Assembly (NCBI RefSeq): GCF_900167045.1
Contig: NZ_FUXJ01000011.1
Coordinates: 55,799 to 110,321 of the forward strand
Length of the DNA: 54,523 nt
Reading direction: 5' to 3'
Origin: Legionella maceachernii
GTDB lineage: Bacteria; Pseudomonadota; Gammaproteobacteria; Legionellales; Legionellaceae
Position numbers and translations under genes: made by a program. Of the stretch, positions 26,217-35,670 are shown piece after piece; within the stretch, counting starts at the first letter, position 1; the number at the start of each line of letters is the position of its first letter. The notes beneath the pieces are model-generated. The model did not search any database, was not told the origin of the DNA, and saw nothing but the letters and a program-made list of their open reading frames with translations.

Positions 26217-26336
26217 CAGCTATCGAGATAAGATAGAGGTGGCAGCTTTTGTGCGACGTCATGAATTTTAAAGATCGCTGGATCTCGCGAACAAGTCGTT
26301 GGATGTTAAGAAGAATTGTTGAATCATTTTAAATTT

Positions 26337-26408
26337 AAAAAACCGCACTTTTAATCGTATTCAACAGTAGGCTAAAAATAGCATTTTAAAGTGTCTTGGG
26401 TATATAAT
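26337..26408. repeat. Joined degenerate copies of two dispersed repeat families upstream of tex
   Basis: 26337-26357 (AAAACCGCACTTTTAATCGT) is an inverted copy of the GTGCGATTTAAAG element found at 41.6 and 51.5 kb. 26372-26408 (AAAAATAGCATTTTAAAGTG, then TCTTGGGTATATAATA) matches the right end of the MITE-like element at 23461-23499. The TATAAT-like end of the second may serve as the tex promoter. Confidence 0.55.
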
Positions 26409-26444
26409 AACCAGGTTTTTTTTATTTGTTTTACGGGGATGTGA

Positions 26445-28793
26445 ATGGCTCAAGAGATACAAGCAGCAACAGTTATTGCGCAGGAGCTTAAAGTCAAGGT
26501 TTCGCAAGTGGAAACAGCGATAGCCTTATTGGATGAGGGAGCGACTATCCCTTTTATTGCCCGCTACCGTAAAGAGGCGACAGGCGGTCTTGACGACACA
26601 CAGCTAAGGCTATTGGCTGAACGCTTGCATTACATAAGAGAACTGGATGAGCGTAGAGCTGTCGTACTCCAATCGATTCGAGAACAAGAAAAGTTAACAC
26701 CAGAACTTGAAAAAGCGATTCTTGCTGCCGACAGTAAAACTCGGTTAGAAGATTTATACCTTCCTTATAAACCCAAACGTCGCACAAAAGCGCAGATTGC
26801 TCGAGAGGCCGGATTGGAGCCCTTGGCTCAGGCATTATGGCAAGATCCGACTAAAGAGCCAGAAACTTATGCACAAGAGTTTTTGAATGTTGAGGCAGGT
26901 ATTGAAGACGCTAAAGCCGCCCTCGAAGGGGCTCGTCAAATTCTCATGGAGCTTTTTGCCGAAGATGCAGAGCTTATCAAGGAATTGCGCGAATACTTGT
27001 GGGAGCATGGGGTATTAAAATCCACTGGCAGCAGCGATAAAAAAGGAGCGGGTAATAAATTTGCTGATTATTTCGATTATGCTGAAGCCATTAAAAAAAT
27101 TCCTTCTCATCGCGCTTTGGCGCTGTTTCGGGGGCGACGTGAAAGCGTTTTACAACTTGCCTTAATCCTGGATGATCAAGATTACGGTGAAAAACGCATC
27201 GCTTCTTATTTTAAAATCACTGACGAAAATCGACCTGCGGATTCCTGGTTGCTGGAAACGGTGCGCATGACTTGGAAGGTCAAGTTGTTTACTAAGCTTG
27301 AACTCGAATTGTTTGCTCGCTTGCGTGAAGCAGCAGACGAAGAAGCCATTCACGTGTTCACACGTAATTTACGTGATTTGCTCTTAGCCGCTCCGGCTGG
27401 TCCTCAAGTGACGATTGGCTTAGATCCTGGAATTCGTACAGGTGTTAAAGTAGTTGTGGTTGATTCGACGGGTAAATTACTGGACTACACAACGGTATTC
27501 CCTTTCGCGCCTCAAAATGAATGGCATCAAGCGATTGCCGAACTTGCCAAACTCGCTGCTAAGCATCAGGTCAATTTATTCAGTATCGGTAATGGAACCG
27601 GCTCAAGAGAAACGGAGCGCTTGGTGTCGGATTTGATTAAAATGTATCCTGATCTGAAATTGACTAAAGTCATGGTCAGTGAAGCGGGCGCTTCAGTGTA
27701 TTCGGCATCAGAATTAGCGGCTAAAGAATTTCCTGATTTGGATGTGACATTACGAGGAGCAGTTTCGATTGCCAGACGATTGCAAGATCCTTTGGCCGAA
27801 CTGGTAAAAATTGAACCGAAATCAATTGGCGTCGGCCAATATCAGCACGATGTTAATCAGGCACGTTTAGCTCGAAGCCTCGATGGAGTGGTTGAGGATT
27901 GTGTGAACGCAGTAGGCGTTGATGTGAACACCGCTTCCGTGGCTCTCCTAACGCGTGTATCAGGTTTAAATGAAGCATTAGCAAAAAATCTTGTGCAATA
28001 CCGTGACGAACACGGCGCCTTTGTAAATCGTGAGCAATTAAAAAATGTGACTCGCATGGGAGAAAAAACATTCCAGCAATCGGCTGGTTTTTTACGCATC
28101 ATGAATGGCGATAACCCGCTGGATGCGTCTGCTGTTCATCCAGAAGCCTATCCGCTTGTTGAAAAAATACTTGCCGATCAGCAAGTGGCAATTAGCCAAA
28201 TCATTGGTAATCGTGCGCTTTTACAAAGTGTCAATGCCGAGCGTTACGCGAATAGTGAATATGGCCTTCCTACAATTCGGGATGTATTGCGTGAGCTTGA
28301 AAAGCCAGGCCGCGATCCGAGGCCTGAGTTTAAAACGGCTAGTTTCAAGGAAGGTGTCGAGGACATCAGTCATCTGCAAGAAGGGATGATTTTAGAAGGT
28401 GTCGTTTCAAACGTCACTAATTTTGGTGCCTTTGTCGATATTGGTGTGCATCAGGATGGTTTAGTTCACATTTCTGCAATGACGAACCGGTTTATTAGCG
28501 ATCCTCATGCCATCGTGAAAGCGGGCGATATTGTCACTGTGAAAGTGGTTGAAGTGGATAAAGAACGCCGCCGTATTGGATTAAGCATGAAGCTGACTGA
28601 AGAAAAAGCACCAGTCGTTCAGAAAAAAACGGTAAAACAACCTCCTCAATCAGCCAAAAAAGCTCAAATAGTCAAGAAAAAAGAGGTGGATAAAAAATCC
28701 GGTCCAGATAAAAAGACGTTTGCGGCCAAGAAAACAGTGTTTAATACAGCCATGGCAGATGCTCTGGCTAAATTGAAGCAGCGTGGCTCCTAA
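26445..28793 (+). CDS. tex: Tex family RNA-binding transcription accessory protein
   Basis: 782 residues, with the Tex order: N-terminal helical region ([15 protein letters not shown] near residue 35), YqgF-like RNase H fold ([11 protein letters not shown]), helix-hairpin-helix units ([11 protein letters not shown]-x-R-V-S-G-L near residue 490), and a C-terminal S1 domain ([16 protein letters not shown]). A basic K-rich extension follows S1. Tex binds nucleic acid and affects transcription and toxin gene expression in several bacteria. GGGGATGTGA precedes the ATG. The stop overlaps the yciA start by one base. Confidence 0.97.
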   Translation: MAQEIQAATVIAQELKVKVSQVETAIALLDEGATIPFIARYRKEATGGLDDTQLRLLAERLHYIRELDERRAVVLQSIREQEKLTPELEKAILAADSKTRLEDLYLPYKPKRRTKAQIAREAGLEPLAQALWQDPTKEPETYAQEFLNVEAGIEDAKAALEGARQILMELFAEDAELIKELREYLWEHGVLKSTGSSDKKGAGNKFADYFDYAEAIKKIPSHRALALFRGRRESVLQLALILDDQDYGEKRIASYFKITDENRPADSWLLETVRMTWKVKLFTKLELELFARLREAADEEAIHVFTRNLRDLLLAAPAGPQVTIGLDPGIRTGVKVVVVDSTGKLLDYTTVFPFAPQNEWHQAIAELAKLAAKHQVNLFSIGNGTGSRETERLVSDLIKMYPDLKLTKVMVSEAGASVYSASELAAKEFPDLDVTLRGAVSIARRLQDPLAELVKIEPKSIGVGQYQHDVNQARLARSLDGVVEDCVNAVGVDVNTASVALLTRVSGLNEALAKNLVQYRDEHGAFVNREQLKNVTRMGEKTFQQSAGFLRIMNGDNPLDASAVHPEAYPLVEKILADQQVAISQIIGNRALLQSVNAERYANSEYGLPTIRDVLRELEKPGRDPRPEFKTASFKEGVEDISHLQEGMILEGVVSNVTNFGAFVDIGVHQDGLVHISAMTNRFISDPHAIVKAGDIVTVKVVEVDKERRRIGLSMKLTEEKAPVVQKKTVKQPPQSAKKAQIVKKKEVDKKSGPDKKTFAAKKTVFNTAMADALAKLKQRGS

Positions 28794-29173
28794 TGGCTAC
28801 AAATCCACGGGGTGAAGTCACTATCCAAACATTGGCCATGCCCGCCGATACCAACGCGAACGGTGATATTTTTGGCGGTTGGTTAGTTTCACAAATGGAC
28901 TTAGCGGCAGGGGTATTGGCCAAAAGAATATCTCGTGGTCGCGCAGCGACTGTTGCTATTCACAGTATGAGCTTCTTAAGGCCCGTGCATGTGGGGGATG
29001 TAGTGAGTTGCTATGCGGAGTTAATAAAATACGGTAAAACTTCGATGACCATCGCAGTAGAGGTTTGGACAACGCGCTCGGACAGTGGGGAAAATTATCA
29101 AGTGACTGAAGGAACTTTTGTTTTCGTTGCGATTGATGAAAAGGGGAAGCCAAGGGTACTTGATATAAAATGA
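28793..29173 (+). CDS. yciA: YciA-type acyl-CoA thioesterase
   Basis: A 126-residue hotdog-fold thioesterase that hydrolyses acyl-CoAs. Signature: M-P-A-D-T-N-A-N-G-D-I-F-G-G-W-L-V-S-Q-M-D-L-A-A-G with the catalytic Asp of the A-N-G-D loop, then M-S-F-L-R-P-V-H-V-G-D. The length fits the family. The start codon shares a base with the tex stop, and its 3' end overlaps the next gene by four bases, so tex-yciA-545-aa form a coupled unit. Confidence 0.95.
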   Translation: MATNPRGEVTIQTLAMPADTNANGDIFGGWLVSQMDLAAGVLAKRISRGRAATVAIHSMSFLRPVHVGDVVSCYAELIKYGKTSMTIAVEVWTTRSDSGENYQVTEGTFVFVAIDEKGKPRVLDIK

Positions 29174-30807
29174 CTGCTGATCTTAAGAGCTTGAAGCAGT
29201 GGATCGAAGACATGGCTAACTTAATTGAACAAAGTGCCGAACCCGAACCACAACATTATACCCCTTTTTTGCAAGAACCTGATCTTGCTTTGCGGCTTGT
29301 GGAGCTGATTGCCGCTTTAAGTGATGATGAGGCAGATAGCGAACGATCTTATTACTCAGCCTGCGTTTTCGCCTTAGATATATGCGTTGCTCAGTTGCAA
29401 TCTGCTCAAGAAATGGGTAATAAACCCGCGGGTAAAACGTTAAATCAACTGATGGCTAAAATTGCGCACGCTATCACTCAGGGTAAGCAAACACTGAGCT
29501 TCTGGTTGCCGATTCTAAATGCATTTTATGAAGTGCACGTTGAACTGTCCCTCGAATTAAAAAATGCGTATTTGGCTTTAGTGGGTAATGAAGACGATTT
29601 ATCAGACGAAGATGAAGCGGATCATATCAGTGCTATCCGTGAAATGATTAATGAGTTATCCGATCTATCGGCCTTTGATATTGCTGAAAACTTCTTTGCT
29701 CAAAGCTACGCCATGCCTCCTGATTTTTTTACCGATCTTATACTGGATTTATACAGTATCGAAGAAGGACAGGATATTGCTCTGTTGACATTGCTACATC
29801 CTAAGCAAGAAGTTAGGGAAATTGTAGTGGCTACATTTGAGTATTTGATTGAGAAAATTACGTTGAGTTCCCTTTCCCTTTCACGGTTGCAGACCATTAA
29901 AACATGGTATCCAACCCACTATCACGCGCAATTTGATCGTTGGATTAAAATTCAGCGTAAAAAAGGTGTGATCTATAAGATGGAAAGTGAAAAACCAATC
30001 ATGCGAATTAAAGCCAGCGAGATTGATGGAAGTGGCGCTCAAGGGATTTTTATTCATGTAAAAAAGAATAAATTAAATCGCTTGTGTGGTTTACTCTTCA
30101 AGCAAGATTTAGGAATAAAAGACGCTTGGATCACTCCTGAAATCAACGCAAAAGAAGTGATGAAGTATTACGATGAAGCTTTTGATGACAGTGTAACCTT
30201 ACGCGAAGTCGATGCAAATTATCTCACCATGGCAGTTGGTCATTTTTTAAACTTAACTGTCCACCAAAGTGCAATGCCCGATTTGCATTTATTGGAAATC
30301 CAAGAATTGCTTGGTTTACATTTCCAACCTAAGGCGCTTGATATTCCGCATATGATGGACGATTTGAGTGTACAGATTATTCCTTTTACACCAGAGACTA
30401 TGCAAGCATCGTTGCGGCGCTCCAGAGGATGGGCAAAAACTAAACGTTTTACCGAATCCTGGTATGTCGAAAATGCTCATGTGGATAAAATCGTAAATCG
30501 CTGCTGCAGTTTTGTAAACGGGATAAAAGTGTGTGCTTTGGAGGACGCAATGAAGGCTGTGTTTGAGCAAGAGCTTGAAGCGCAGCGAGGAAAGTGGCTT
30601 CTTCATTTTTTATGGACTGCTTTATGGGCCCGGGCAAAGGAAAATAAAAGAGAAAAAATATGGCAAGATAGTTTTCTCATTGCCTATGCTATCTACAAGG
30701 GACATCCTTTAACGACTATCCCGATCATGCAGGAAATCTGTCGGCAGACGGTTCTCAATAGTATTGAAACAATGCAAGAGCGACGAACATACCTCAACAA
30801 AGAATAA
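29170..30807 (+). CDS. Hypothetical 545-residue helical protein coupled to yciA
   Basis: Not recognised. A soluble, mostly helical, acidic protein without a signal peptide. The first 300 residues look like HEAT-like helical repeats (L-H-P-K-Q-E-V-R-E-I-V-V-A-T-F-E-Y-L). The middle (about 270-420) is predicted as mixed alpha/beta with N-K-L-N-R-L-C-G-L-L-F-K-Q. The C-terminus contains W-L-L-H-F-L-W-T-A-L-W-A-R-A. The start overlaps the yciA stop by four bases, giving a conserved-looking tail to the tex-yciA unit. It is probably a lineage-specific conserved protein. Confidence 0.75.
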   Translation: MTADLKSLKQWIEDMANLIEQSAEPEPQHYTPFLQEPDLALRLVELIAALSDDEADSERSYYSACVFALDICVAQLQSAQEMGNKPAGKTLNQLMAKIAHAITQGKQTLSFWLPILNAFYEVHVELSLELKNAYLALVGNEDDLSDEDEADHISAIREMINELSDLSAFDIAENFFAQSYAMPPDFFTDLILDLYSIEEGQDIALLTLLHPKQEVREIVVATFEYLIEKITLSSLSLSRLQTIKTWYPTHYHAQFDRWIKIQRKKGVIYKMESEKPIMRIKASEIDGSGAQGIFIHVKKNKLNRLCGLLFKQDLGIKDAWITPEINAKEVMKYYDEAFDDSVTLREVDANYLTMAVGHFLNLTVHQSAMPDLHLLEIQELLGLHFQPKALDIPHMMDDLSVQIIPFTPETMQASLRRSRGWAKTKRFTESWYVENAHVDKIVNRCCSFVNGIKVCALEDAMKAVFEQELEAQRGKWLLHFLWTALWARAKENKREKIWQDSFLIAYAIYKGHPLTTIPIMQEICRQTVLNSIETMQERRTYLNKE

Positions 30808-30815
30808 ACGAAATT

Positions 30816-30835
30816 GTTGGGCCAAGGCTCCCAAC
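30816..30835 (+). terminator. Hairpin at the end of the tex-yciA unit
   Basis: GTTGGG pairs with CCCAAC (loop CCAAGGCT with an inner CC/GG pair), nine bases after the 545-aa gene's stop. No T-run follows. It may be a terminator or a short intergenic palindromic repeat. Confidence 0.45.
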
Positions 30836-31016
30836 CTACATGGAGAAATTGACCTTTGATGAAATCACTCTGGTCGATGCTGAAGAGCAGTGACTGGTTG
30901 CGAAATCAGACAAAATTCATCCATAAATGCCGGCAATGAACGTTAAGAGAAAAAAAAGCTGGCGAGGACAGTTGGGAATTTTCATTACTTCGTTGAAGCA
31001 AGTTCCGGGAAATGTC

Positions 31017-31853
31017 TTACTTCTTTCTCGCGTAAATCATGTGGTGATTAAACCCTAAATTTGCAAAAGCTGGGCTTCTGTAAATTTTGATCTCATAGTC
31101 TTTTTCTTTCAAAAACGTGGCAACATGTTCAACGCGATTATTAATATCATGAACTTCTATAGCCATTTGTTTAACAATGGAAAATTGATGAGGCAGAATG
31201 CTCTTAATGACTTCAAACTCTGATCCTTCCACATCTATTTTTAAAAAATCGATTTGAGTGATTTTAGACTTTTCGATAAAGCGTCCAAGCGAATCAAGTT
31301 TACATTGAATTTGAGTAGAGGTTGTTCGAGTATTATAATTTTTTTTAATCAAATAATTGCGCAAAAAAGGGAGGTATTTTAATTGATAATATAATTTTTT
31401 GTCACGGTAGCGGGATAGTTTTAACAACGTGTCGTAATTCAGCTGTGGTTGAAAATTGGAAATAATTTTATCTTTCGGGCGATAGGTTGCTGTTACTGTT
31501 GATGCTCCAAAAACAGTAAAATCAGCCGTACACTCTTCGGCAACATTGGCAAATCCTAAATTATAAACATGAACCTGCTCATGGAAGGCGCTTAAATTTT
31601 TTTGGAGGCATTCGAAGGTAGCGGGGATAGGTTCGAAACTATGGATTTCTGCCTTTTCATCACATTTATAGAGGGCATACAACGAAAAAATGCCAATATT
31701 TGCCCCCACATCAAAAATAACTGAGTCAGGTTCTAAAGTAAGGAAATCCCGTAGGTAAGCTTCCAGCTTGAATATTTCATAAATTAATATTGGAACTTCA
31801 CGTTCATTGACATAATATAATTCCCCAATTGCGAATTCTTTTTGAAAAATCAT
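31017..31853 (-). CDS. FkbM family methyltransferase
   Basis: A 278-residue SAM-dependent methyltransferase. SAM motif I is V-I-F-D-V-G-A-N-I-G-I-F-S (residues 45-57), followed by H-S-F-E-P-I-P-A-T-F (71-80). The FkbM hallmark is D-F-L-K-I-D-V-E-G-S-E-F-E-V-I (202-216). FkbM enzymes usually O-methylate sugars, polyketides or peptides. It starts 10 bases after the TauD-like oxygenase stop, so the pair is cotranscribed. A lysine- and tyrosine-rich insert at about 145-180 is longer than in minimal members. The substrate is unknown. The AT-rich codon use differs from the neighbouring core genes. Confidence 0.88.
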   Translation of the reverse strand: MIFQKEFAIGELYYVNEREVPILIYEIFKLEAYLRDFLTLEPDSVIFDVGANIGIFSLYALYKCDEKAEIHSFEPIPATFECLQKNLSAFHEQVHVYNLGFANVAEECTADFTVFGASTVTATYRPKDKIISNFQPQLNYDTLLKLSRYRDKKLYYQLKYLPFLRNYLIKKNYNTRTTSTQIQCKLDSLGRFIEKSKITQIDFLKIDVEGSEFEVIKSILPHQFSIVKQMAIEVHDINNRVEHVATFLKEKDYEIKIYRSPAFANLGFNHHMIYARKK

Positions 31854-31863
31854 TAGTATTTAC

Positions 31864-32928
31864 TCATTCTAAATGAGACTGGGCTAAATCAGACGATCGT
31901 TGCGTCATGCCGACTAAAATTAAGCGATCCCCATAATGGGCTGTTTTTCCATGCAAACAGGAGTAATTATCAATCACCATGACATCCCCTTTTTGCCATG
32001 GAGTCATGACCCGGCTGTTACGCATCAGGGTATTGATCGAGTTGATTTCATTTTTTGAAAAAGAATCGCCATTGCCAAAAAAAGCCATCAACGGAAGTAG
32101 CTGACTTCGGGTCATAATATAACGTGAAATAGGATTTTTTAGTTTTTTGTAAACGTAATCCGCAGAGGTATTAAAGTAAGAATTGAGATTATGGCATTGA
32201 TTGAACCATATGATTTTATCCAATAGAGGGTGCTTACGAAAAGCAGGCATTATTTTTTTGGTTATTAACCCATTTCCCATGGTCCACTCATGTTGGTAGA
32301 TTGTATTGGCAAGTGTATTGTCAACCACGCTTTTTTCTCGCGTGTTAAACTGTTCCATCCATGTTCTGCAGTGAATACCGCCCCCTATTTTTTTAATTAA
32401 TTTAAGTTTTATTCCTTCTCCATAATAGTATCGACGATACAAAATGCCATGGGTTTCAAGTTTATTCCTTAATTTATCAGGAAGCGCGGACCATAATTTA
32501 TTACCATCAATTAATGGTGTATATCCTCCAGTTTGAGAGGGTTGTGCGCAATTAAAATAAATATGGCTTGGGGTATCGTAATCATAAGCTTTTTCATTAT
32601 GCATAGGGATATCGTTATCCGTATAATTGATGGAAGTGTAGATGCCTTTTTGAATTTTTGTGCGCGGAATGGTGCACAAATCATAATTAAAAACCTTACC
32701 TAGAGAACAAGCATCGATTACTTTTGAAAATTCGTCCGGCGAGTTTATGTGAAAGTCACGAAATAACACAGCCCCATACTTAAGTATCAGCGCTTGGAAA
32801 ACGTTATTTTCCTCGTTAAGAAATTGCAGTAAATAATCAGCGCTGGCGTGTATCTCTTCTTGGGGTTGTATGATGAGTGGTAACTTATCTTGATTGACAA
32901 AGTTAAAAGTAACATTAACTTTTCCCAT
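31864..32928 (-). CDS. TauD/TfdA (SyrP-like) Fe(II)/2-oxoglutarate dioxygenase
   Basis: A 354-residue oxygenase with an H-x-E...H facial triad: H110-N-E112 in I-P-M-H-N-E and H326 in S-C-L-H-G-K-T, with R335 as the likely 2-oxoglutarate ligand. G-A-V-L-F-R-D-F and Q-T-G-G-Y-T-P-L-I-D-G are typical of the TauD/SyrP branch, which hydroxylates amino acids in natural-product pathways. The usual H-G-R-x-x-F is H-G-K-T-A-H. AAAGG precedes the ATG. Together with the FkbM methyltransferase it looks like a two-gene tailoring cassette. No NRPS, PKS or RiPP enzyme gene is visible around it. Confidence 0.87.
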   Translation of the reverse strand: MGKVNVTFNFVNQDKLPLIIQPQEEIHASADYLLQFLNEENNVFQALILKYGAVLFRDFHINSPDEFSKVIDACSLGKVFNYDLCTIPRTKIQKGIYTSINYTDNDIPMHNEKAYDYDTPSHIYFNCAQPSQTGGYTPLIDGNKLWSALPDKLRNKLETHGILYRRYYYGEGIKLKLIKKIGGGIHCRTWMEQFNTREKSVVDNTLANTIYQHEWTMGNGLITKKIMPAFRKHPLLDKIIWFNQCHNLNSYFNTSADYVYKKLKNPISRYIMTRSQLLPLMAFFGNGDSFSKNEINSINTLMRNSRVMTPWQKGDVMVIDNYSCLHGKTAHYGDRLILVGMTQRSSDLAQSHLE

Positions 32929-33464
32929 AAACTAACCTTTTACATTTTGTATTAAGAAATAAATTCGCTTAAGATTTTCCGGGTGATAATAATAATTCCT
33001 TTCACGATAACGAAAGTCATTTTGTCAGATAAATCTTTGCGGGTATAACCATCTTTTCGATTTAAAACCAGCGCGCATTAAAATATTACTTTTAAAGTAT
33101 AGTGTATAACTTTTTGTACGCAAAAGGAAAATTGAGCAAAATTACAATAAAATAAGAGAGTTGTGGATAAGTTTGTAAAATATTAGAATATTCGAGAAAA
33201 AAAAGTGCATTTATTTTGGTAACGTCATGATATAAAATAATATTTTTATGAATGGTCGTTATTCGTTTAATCCACAAATTCTGTGGGTAACTCTGTGGGT
33301 TTGTACCTGAATTCTTGAAAAAACTTGATGTTAGCTGGATGTTCGGAATTTATACCACTCAAAAAAGGAATTAACAGTCATGATTTAAATTTATTGCATT
33401 GTATAAAGGGTTTCTATATGATTTTTACTTAAAATAACCCCTGATTTTCGCTAACTGTAGGTCT
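32929..33464. other. 536-bp AT-rich intergenic region, no gene, DnaA-box-like sites
   Basis: No coding signal supported. Between 33162 and 33302 there are three sequences near the DnaA box TTATCCACA: TGTGGATAA (exact on the reverse strand, 33162-33170), TGTGGGTAA (33282-33290) and TGTGGGTTT (33294-33302), plus TAATCCACA near 33268. The promoters of the divergent TauD-like and PAP2-like genes must also lie here. Confidence 0.45.
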
Positions 33465-34250
33465 ATGCAGGATCAAATCGCCCAATTTTTTCTTCTCTTT
33501 AGTGATAATATCGTCATTATCCCGTTACTTATTCTTGGATTTATTTGGCTAGATCGTGCAACCTTCTATCATGCGGTTTGTTTAATTCTCTTATCCATTC
33601 TGGTTAATGTCGCATTAAAAGTGACTTTCCAAATCCCTCTCTCTCCTTCTTTAGGTAAAAAAGGGTATGCATTTCCTAGCGGTCATATGCAGCTAGTAAC
33701 GGTTTTATACACTTGGTTGGCTTTTAAGATTGAAAATTTGGGTTTCAGAGTAGTGGCTGTCGCTCTTCTTATGGGTATAGGTTTAAGCTTAATCCATTTT
33801 GATTATCATAATTACTATGATGTGCTGGCCGGGGTGTTTTTTGCCCTATTGTTACTCATCAGTTATTATTTTTCCTCATTAAAATGGCCAAAAAATGTAC
33901 CTTGGTTTATTTTACTGATAGCAAGTCTTCTTATGCTCTACATCCATTGGCGCACTGATGAAATATTGAGTCATCCTTGGATGGCGTATTATGCACTTTG
34001 GGGATTAATCATTGCTGAGCAAATTGCCAATAGAAAAGCGGTTGCGATGGTGCGTTCCCACAAATTGTTAGCCACATTGCTTTGTTTTGTCGCAATATTG
34101 GGGGTACATACTTTTTTCCGCTACGTCATCACCTTTAATCAACCGGTACCGCTTTATCAATTGCAATGGTTGCTAATTGGTTTCATTATCCCGTGGGCGA
34201 ATTTTGGTGTGGCTGGGTGGATGAAAATAAAACAAAAAAGAGCCCTATAG
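33465..34250 (+). CDS. PAP2-like membrane phosphatase homologue with altered motifs
   Basis: A 261-residue polytopic protein with about eight hydrophobic segments. PAP2 motif 2, P71-S-G-H74, is intact. Motif 3 reads S108-L-I-H-F-D-Y-H115-N-Y-Y-D119, keeping Ser, His and Asp at the right spacing but with Leu for the Arg. Motif 1 (K-x6-R-P) reads K52-V-T-F-Q-I-P-L-S-P, lacking the Arg. The phosphate-binding arginines are therefore missing and activity is doubtful. The C-terminal four segments extend beyond the PAP2 core. Lipid phosphate phosphatases of this class act at the membrane surface. It is divergent from the TauD-FkbM pair. Confidence 0.82.
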   Translation: MQDQIAQFFLLFSDNIVIIPLLILGFIWLDRATFYHAVCLILLSILVNVALKVTFQIPLSPSLGKKGYAFPSGHMQLVTVLYTWLAFKIENLGFRVVAVALLMGIGLSLIHFDYHNYYDVLAGVFFALLLLISYYFSSLKWPKNVPWFILLIASLLMLYIHWRTDEILSHPWMAYYALWGLIIAEQIANRKAVAMVRSHKLLATLLCFVAILGVHTFFRYVITFNQPVPLYQLQWLLIGFIIPWANFGVAGWMKIKQKRAL

Positions 34251-34284
34251 TTGTCGTTTTTGAGATTCTGAAAAGACTTTTTTT

Positions 34285-34680
34285 CTACAGTCGTGCGTAT
34301 GGGATTCTAGTTTCAAGAGACAATTTACTTTTTAAGTCGTCAATCAATGCCTGCGTCTTTACCGACATCCGGTGCAAAGAATCCTCTTTTTTAAAATCAA
34401 CCACGGTAAGATTCGCATTTGCTTTAAGTGTGAAGCAAATGGGTATTCCTTCTTTAAAACCCACTAAATCGATTTGGTTGTATTTCTCACCTTCTTCGGA
34501 ATTAGCTCCTCTTAAATCAGCGAGGTATAAAGAGTGAGTCATCATTTTTTTTAATTGTATGAAGGGTTCATCCTTTCTATTGATGTTAGCTGCTCGATCA
34601 AGGTAGGTCCTAATCGCCGCGTTTAAAAACATCACCGTTCCTTCCAGATGAGACTGGGTTTCAAGCGTCTTAATTGGCAT
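34285..34680 (-). CDS. Hypothetical 131-residue protein
   Basis: Not recognised. Soluble mixed alpha/beta protein, M-P-I-K-T-L-E-T-Q-S-H-L-E-G at the start and L-E-T-R-I-P-Y-A-R-L at the end, without a signal peptide. AAAGGG stands at a good distance from the ATG, which supports a real gene. It converges with the PAP2-like gene (34-base gap) and is divergent from the GNAT gene. No motif suggests a function. Confidence 0.65.
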   Translation of the reverse strand: MPIKTLETQSHLEGTVMFLNAAIRTYLDRAANINRKDEPFIQLKKMMTHSLYLADLRGANSEEGEKYNQIDLVGFKEGIPICFTLKANANLTVVDFKKEDSLHRMSVKTQALIDDLKSKLSLETRIPYARL

Positions 34681-34833
34681 ATTAACCCTTTATAAACCTC
34701 AACTCTTTCTAGTATAGACAGAATGTGCAAATTTTATTTATATAGTTATAAAAAAATCGTTTGTGCTCAAAACATAATTATTTTGGTCTTTTGTATTACA
34801 CTTAAAAGACAATGGTTACTATAAACCCTGATT

Positions 34834-35538
34834 ATGTATTTCCCATTTGATGTGATTTCTAATGATATTAAAAGGTACTTTTTACAAAACCAAATAACCC
34901 TCTATGAATTAACGAGTGCTAATTTCCCAATGGTGGGTGAGCCCCTAAAGGCGCTGTTTAATAGCTCAATATCTGCAGTCTTTGAGGATGATGCTTTTGT
35001 CGAAGAATTGTTTGAGGAAGAAGCAATCACCAATTATTTAACAAGTACAGATTATCATTGTCTATTCTTGATAAAGCCCGAAACCGTTTTAGTAAATAAT
35101 TTGCTTGTTACTCAACCTATTGTGGTAGCTGGGATGATGGTTCATTGTTATAAAAATACGTTGATATTACAAGCATTAGGCGTTAATCCAGCGCTTCAAA
35201 ACCAGGGTTTAGGTTCTTTAATGATGGCAATGCTGTATCAGTATAGTAATCAGCAATACTTGCTTAACAATGTCACAAAAATAAAATGTAATCCCCTACA
35301 TGATGAAAAGACATTCCGTTTTTATAGCAAAGATCTGCGATTAACGAAGTTAAAGGAGTTTGTAGCAGAGTTACCAATCAATCCAGCTGCGATTGCGGCT
35401 CGCAAAAAACATATTTATCCTGCATCAGTTTCACCACACGGTTTTTTTCATCATCCTGATAAAAAGAATGAAGCACAGACACATTTAGATGTTTCTGTAA
35501 GTCAACGAGAAGGCAAAGATCAGCGTGGCCCCCGATAA
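34834..35538 (+). CDS. GNAT family acetyltransferase
   Basis: A 234-residue protein. The acetyl-CoA binding segment L-Q-A-L-G-V-N-P-A-L-Q-N-Q-G-L-G-S-L-M-M (about residues 110-129) matches GNAT motif A (V-x-x-x-x-Q-x-x-G-x-G). A hydrophobic beta strand (V-V-A-G-M-M-V-H-C) precedes it. The C-terminal 55 residues are basic and polar, outside the GNAT fold, with H-G-F-F-H-H and K-K-N-E-A-Q-T. The substrate is unknown. No clear ribosome site is visible before the ATG, so the start is uncertain. Confidence 0.75.
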   Translation: MYFPFDVISNDIKRYFLQNQITLYELTSANFPMVGEPLKALFNSSISAVFEDDAFVEELFEEEAITNYLTSTDYHCLFLIKPETVLVNNLLVTQPIVVAGMMVHCYKNTLILQALGVNPALQNQGLGSLMMAMLYQYSNQQYLLNNVTKIKCNPLHDEKTFRFYSKDLRLTKLKEFVAELPINPAAIAARKKHIYPASVSPHGFFHHPDKKNEAQTHLDVSVSQREGKDQRGPR

Positions 35539-35670
35539 AAAAGATTTTTATCATGTCAATCAGGCAAATTTTATTGGATTTGCTCTTCCCACTGTAAAAC
35601 TTTGCTACAGTTAAAAATAGATACTGATTATCAAAATGGTATGCGCTAAAAAAATAAGGCTTTGAGAATT

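Noticed and set aside
33092-33277. 61-residue minus-strand ORF in the 536-bp gap
   Set aside because: AT-rich, no ribosome site and no recognisable composition; treated as non-coding.
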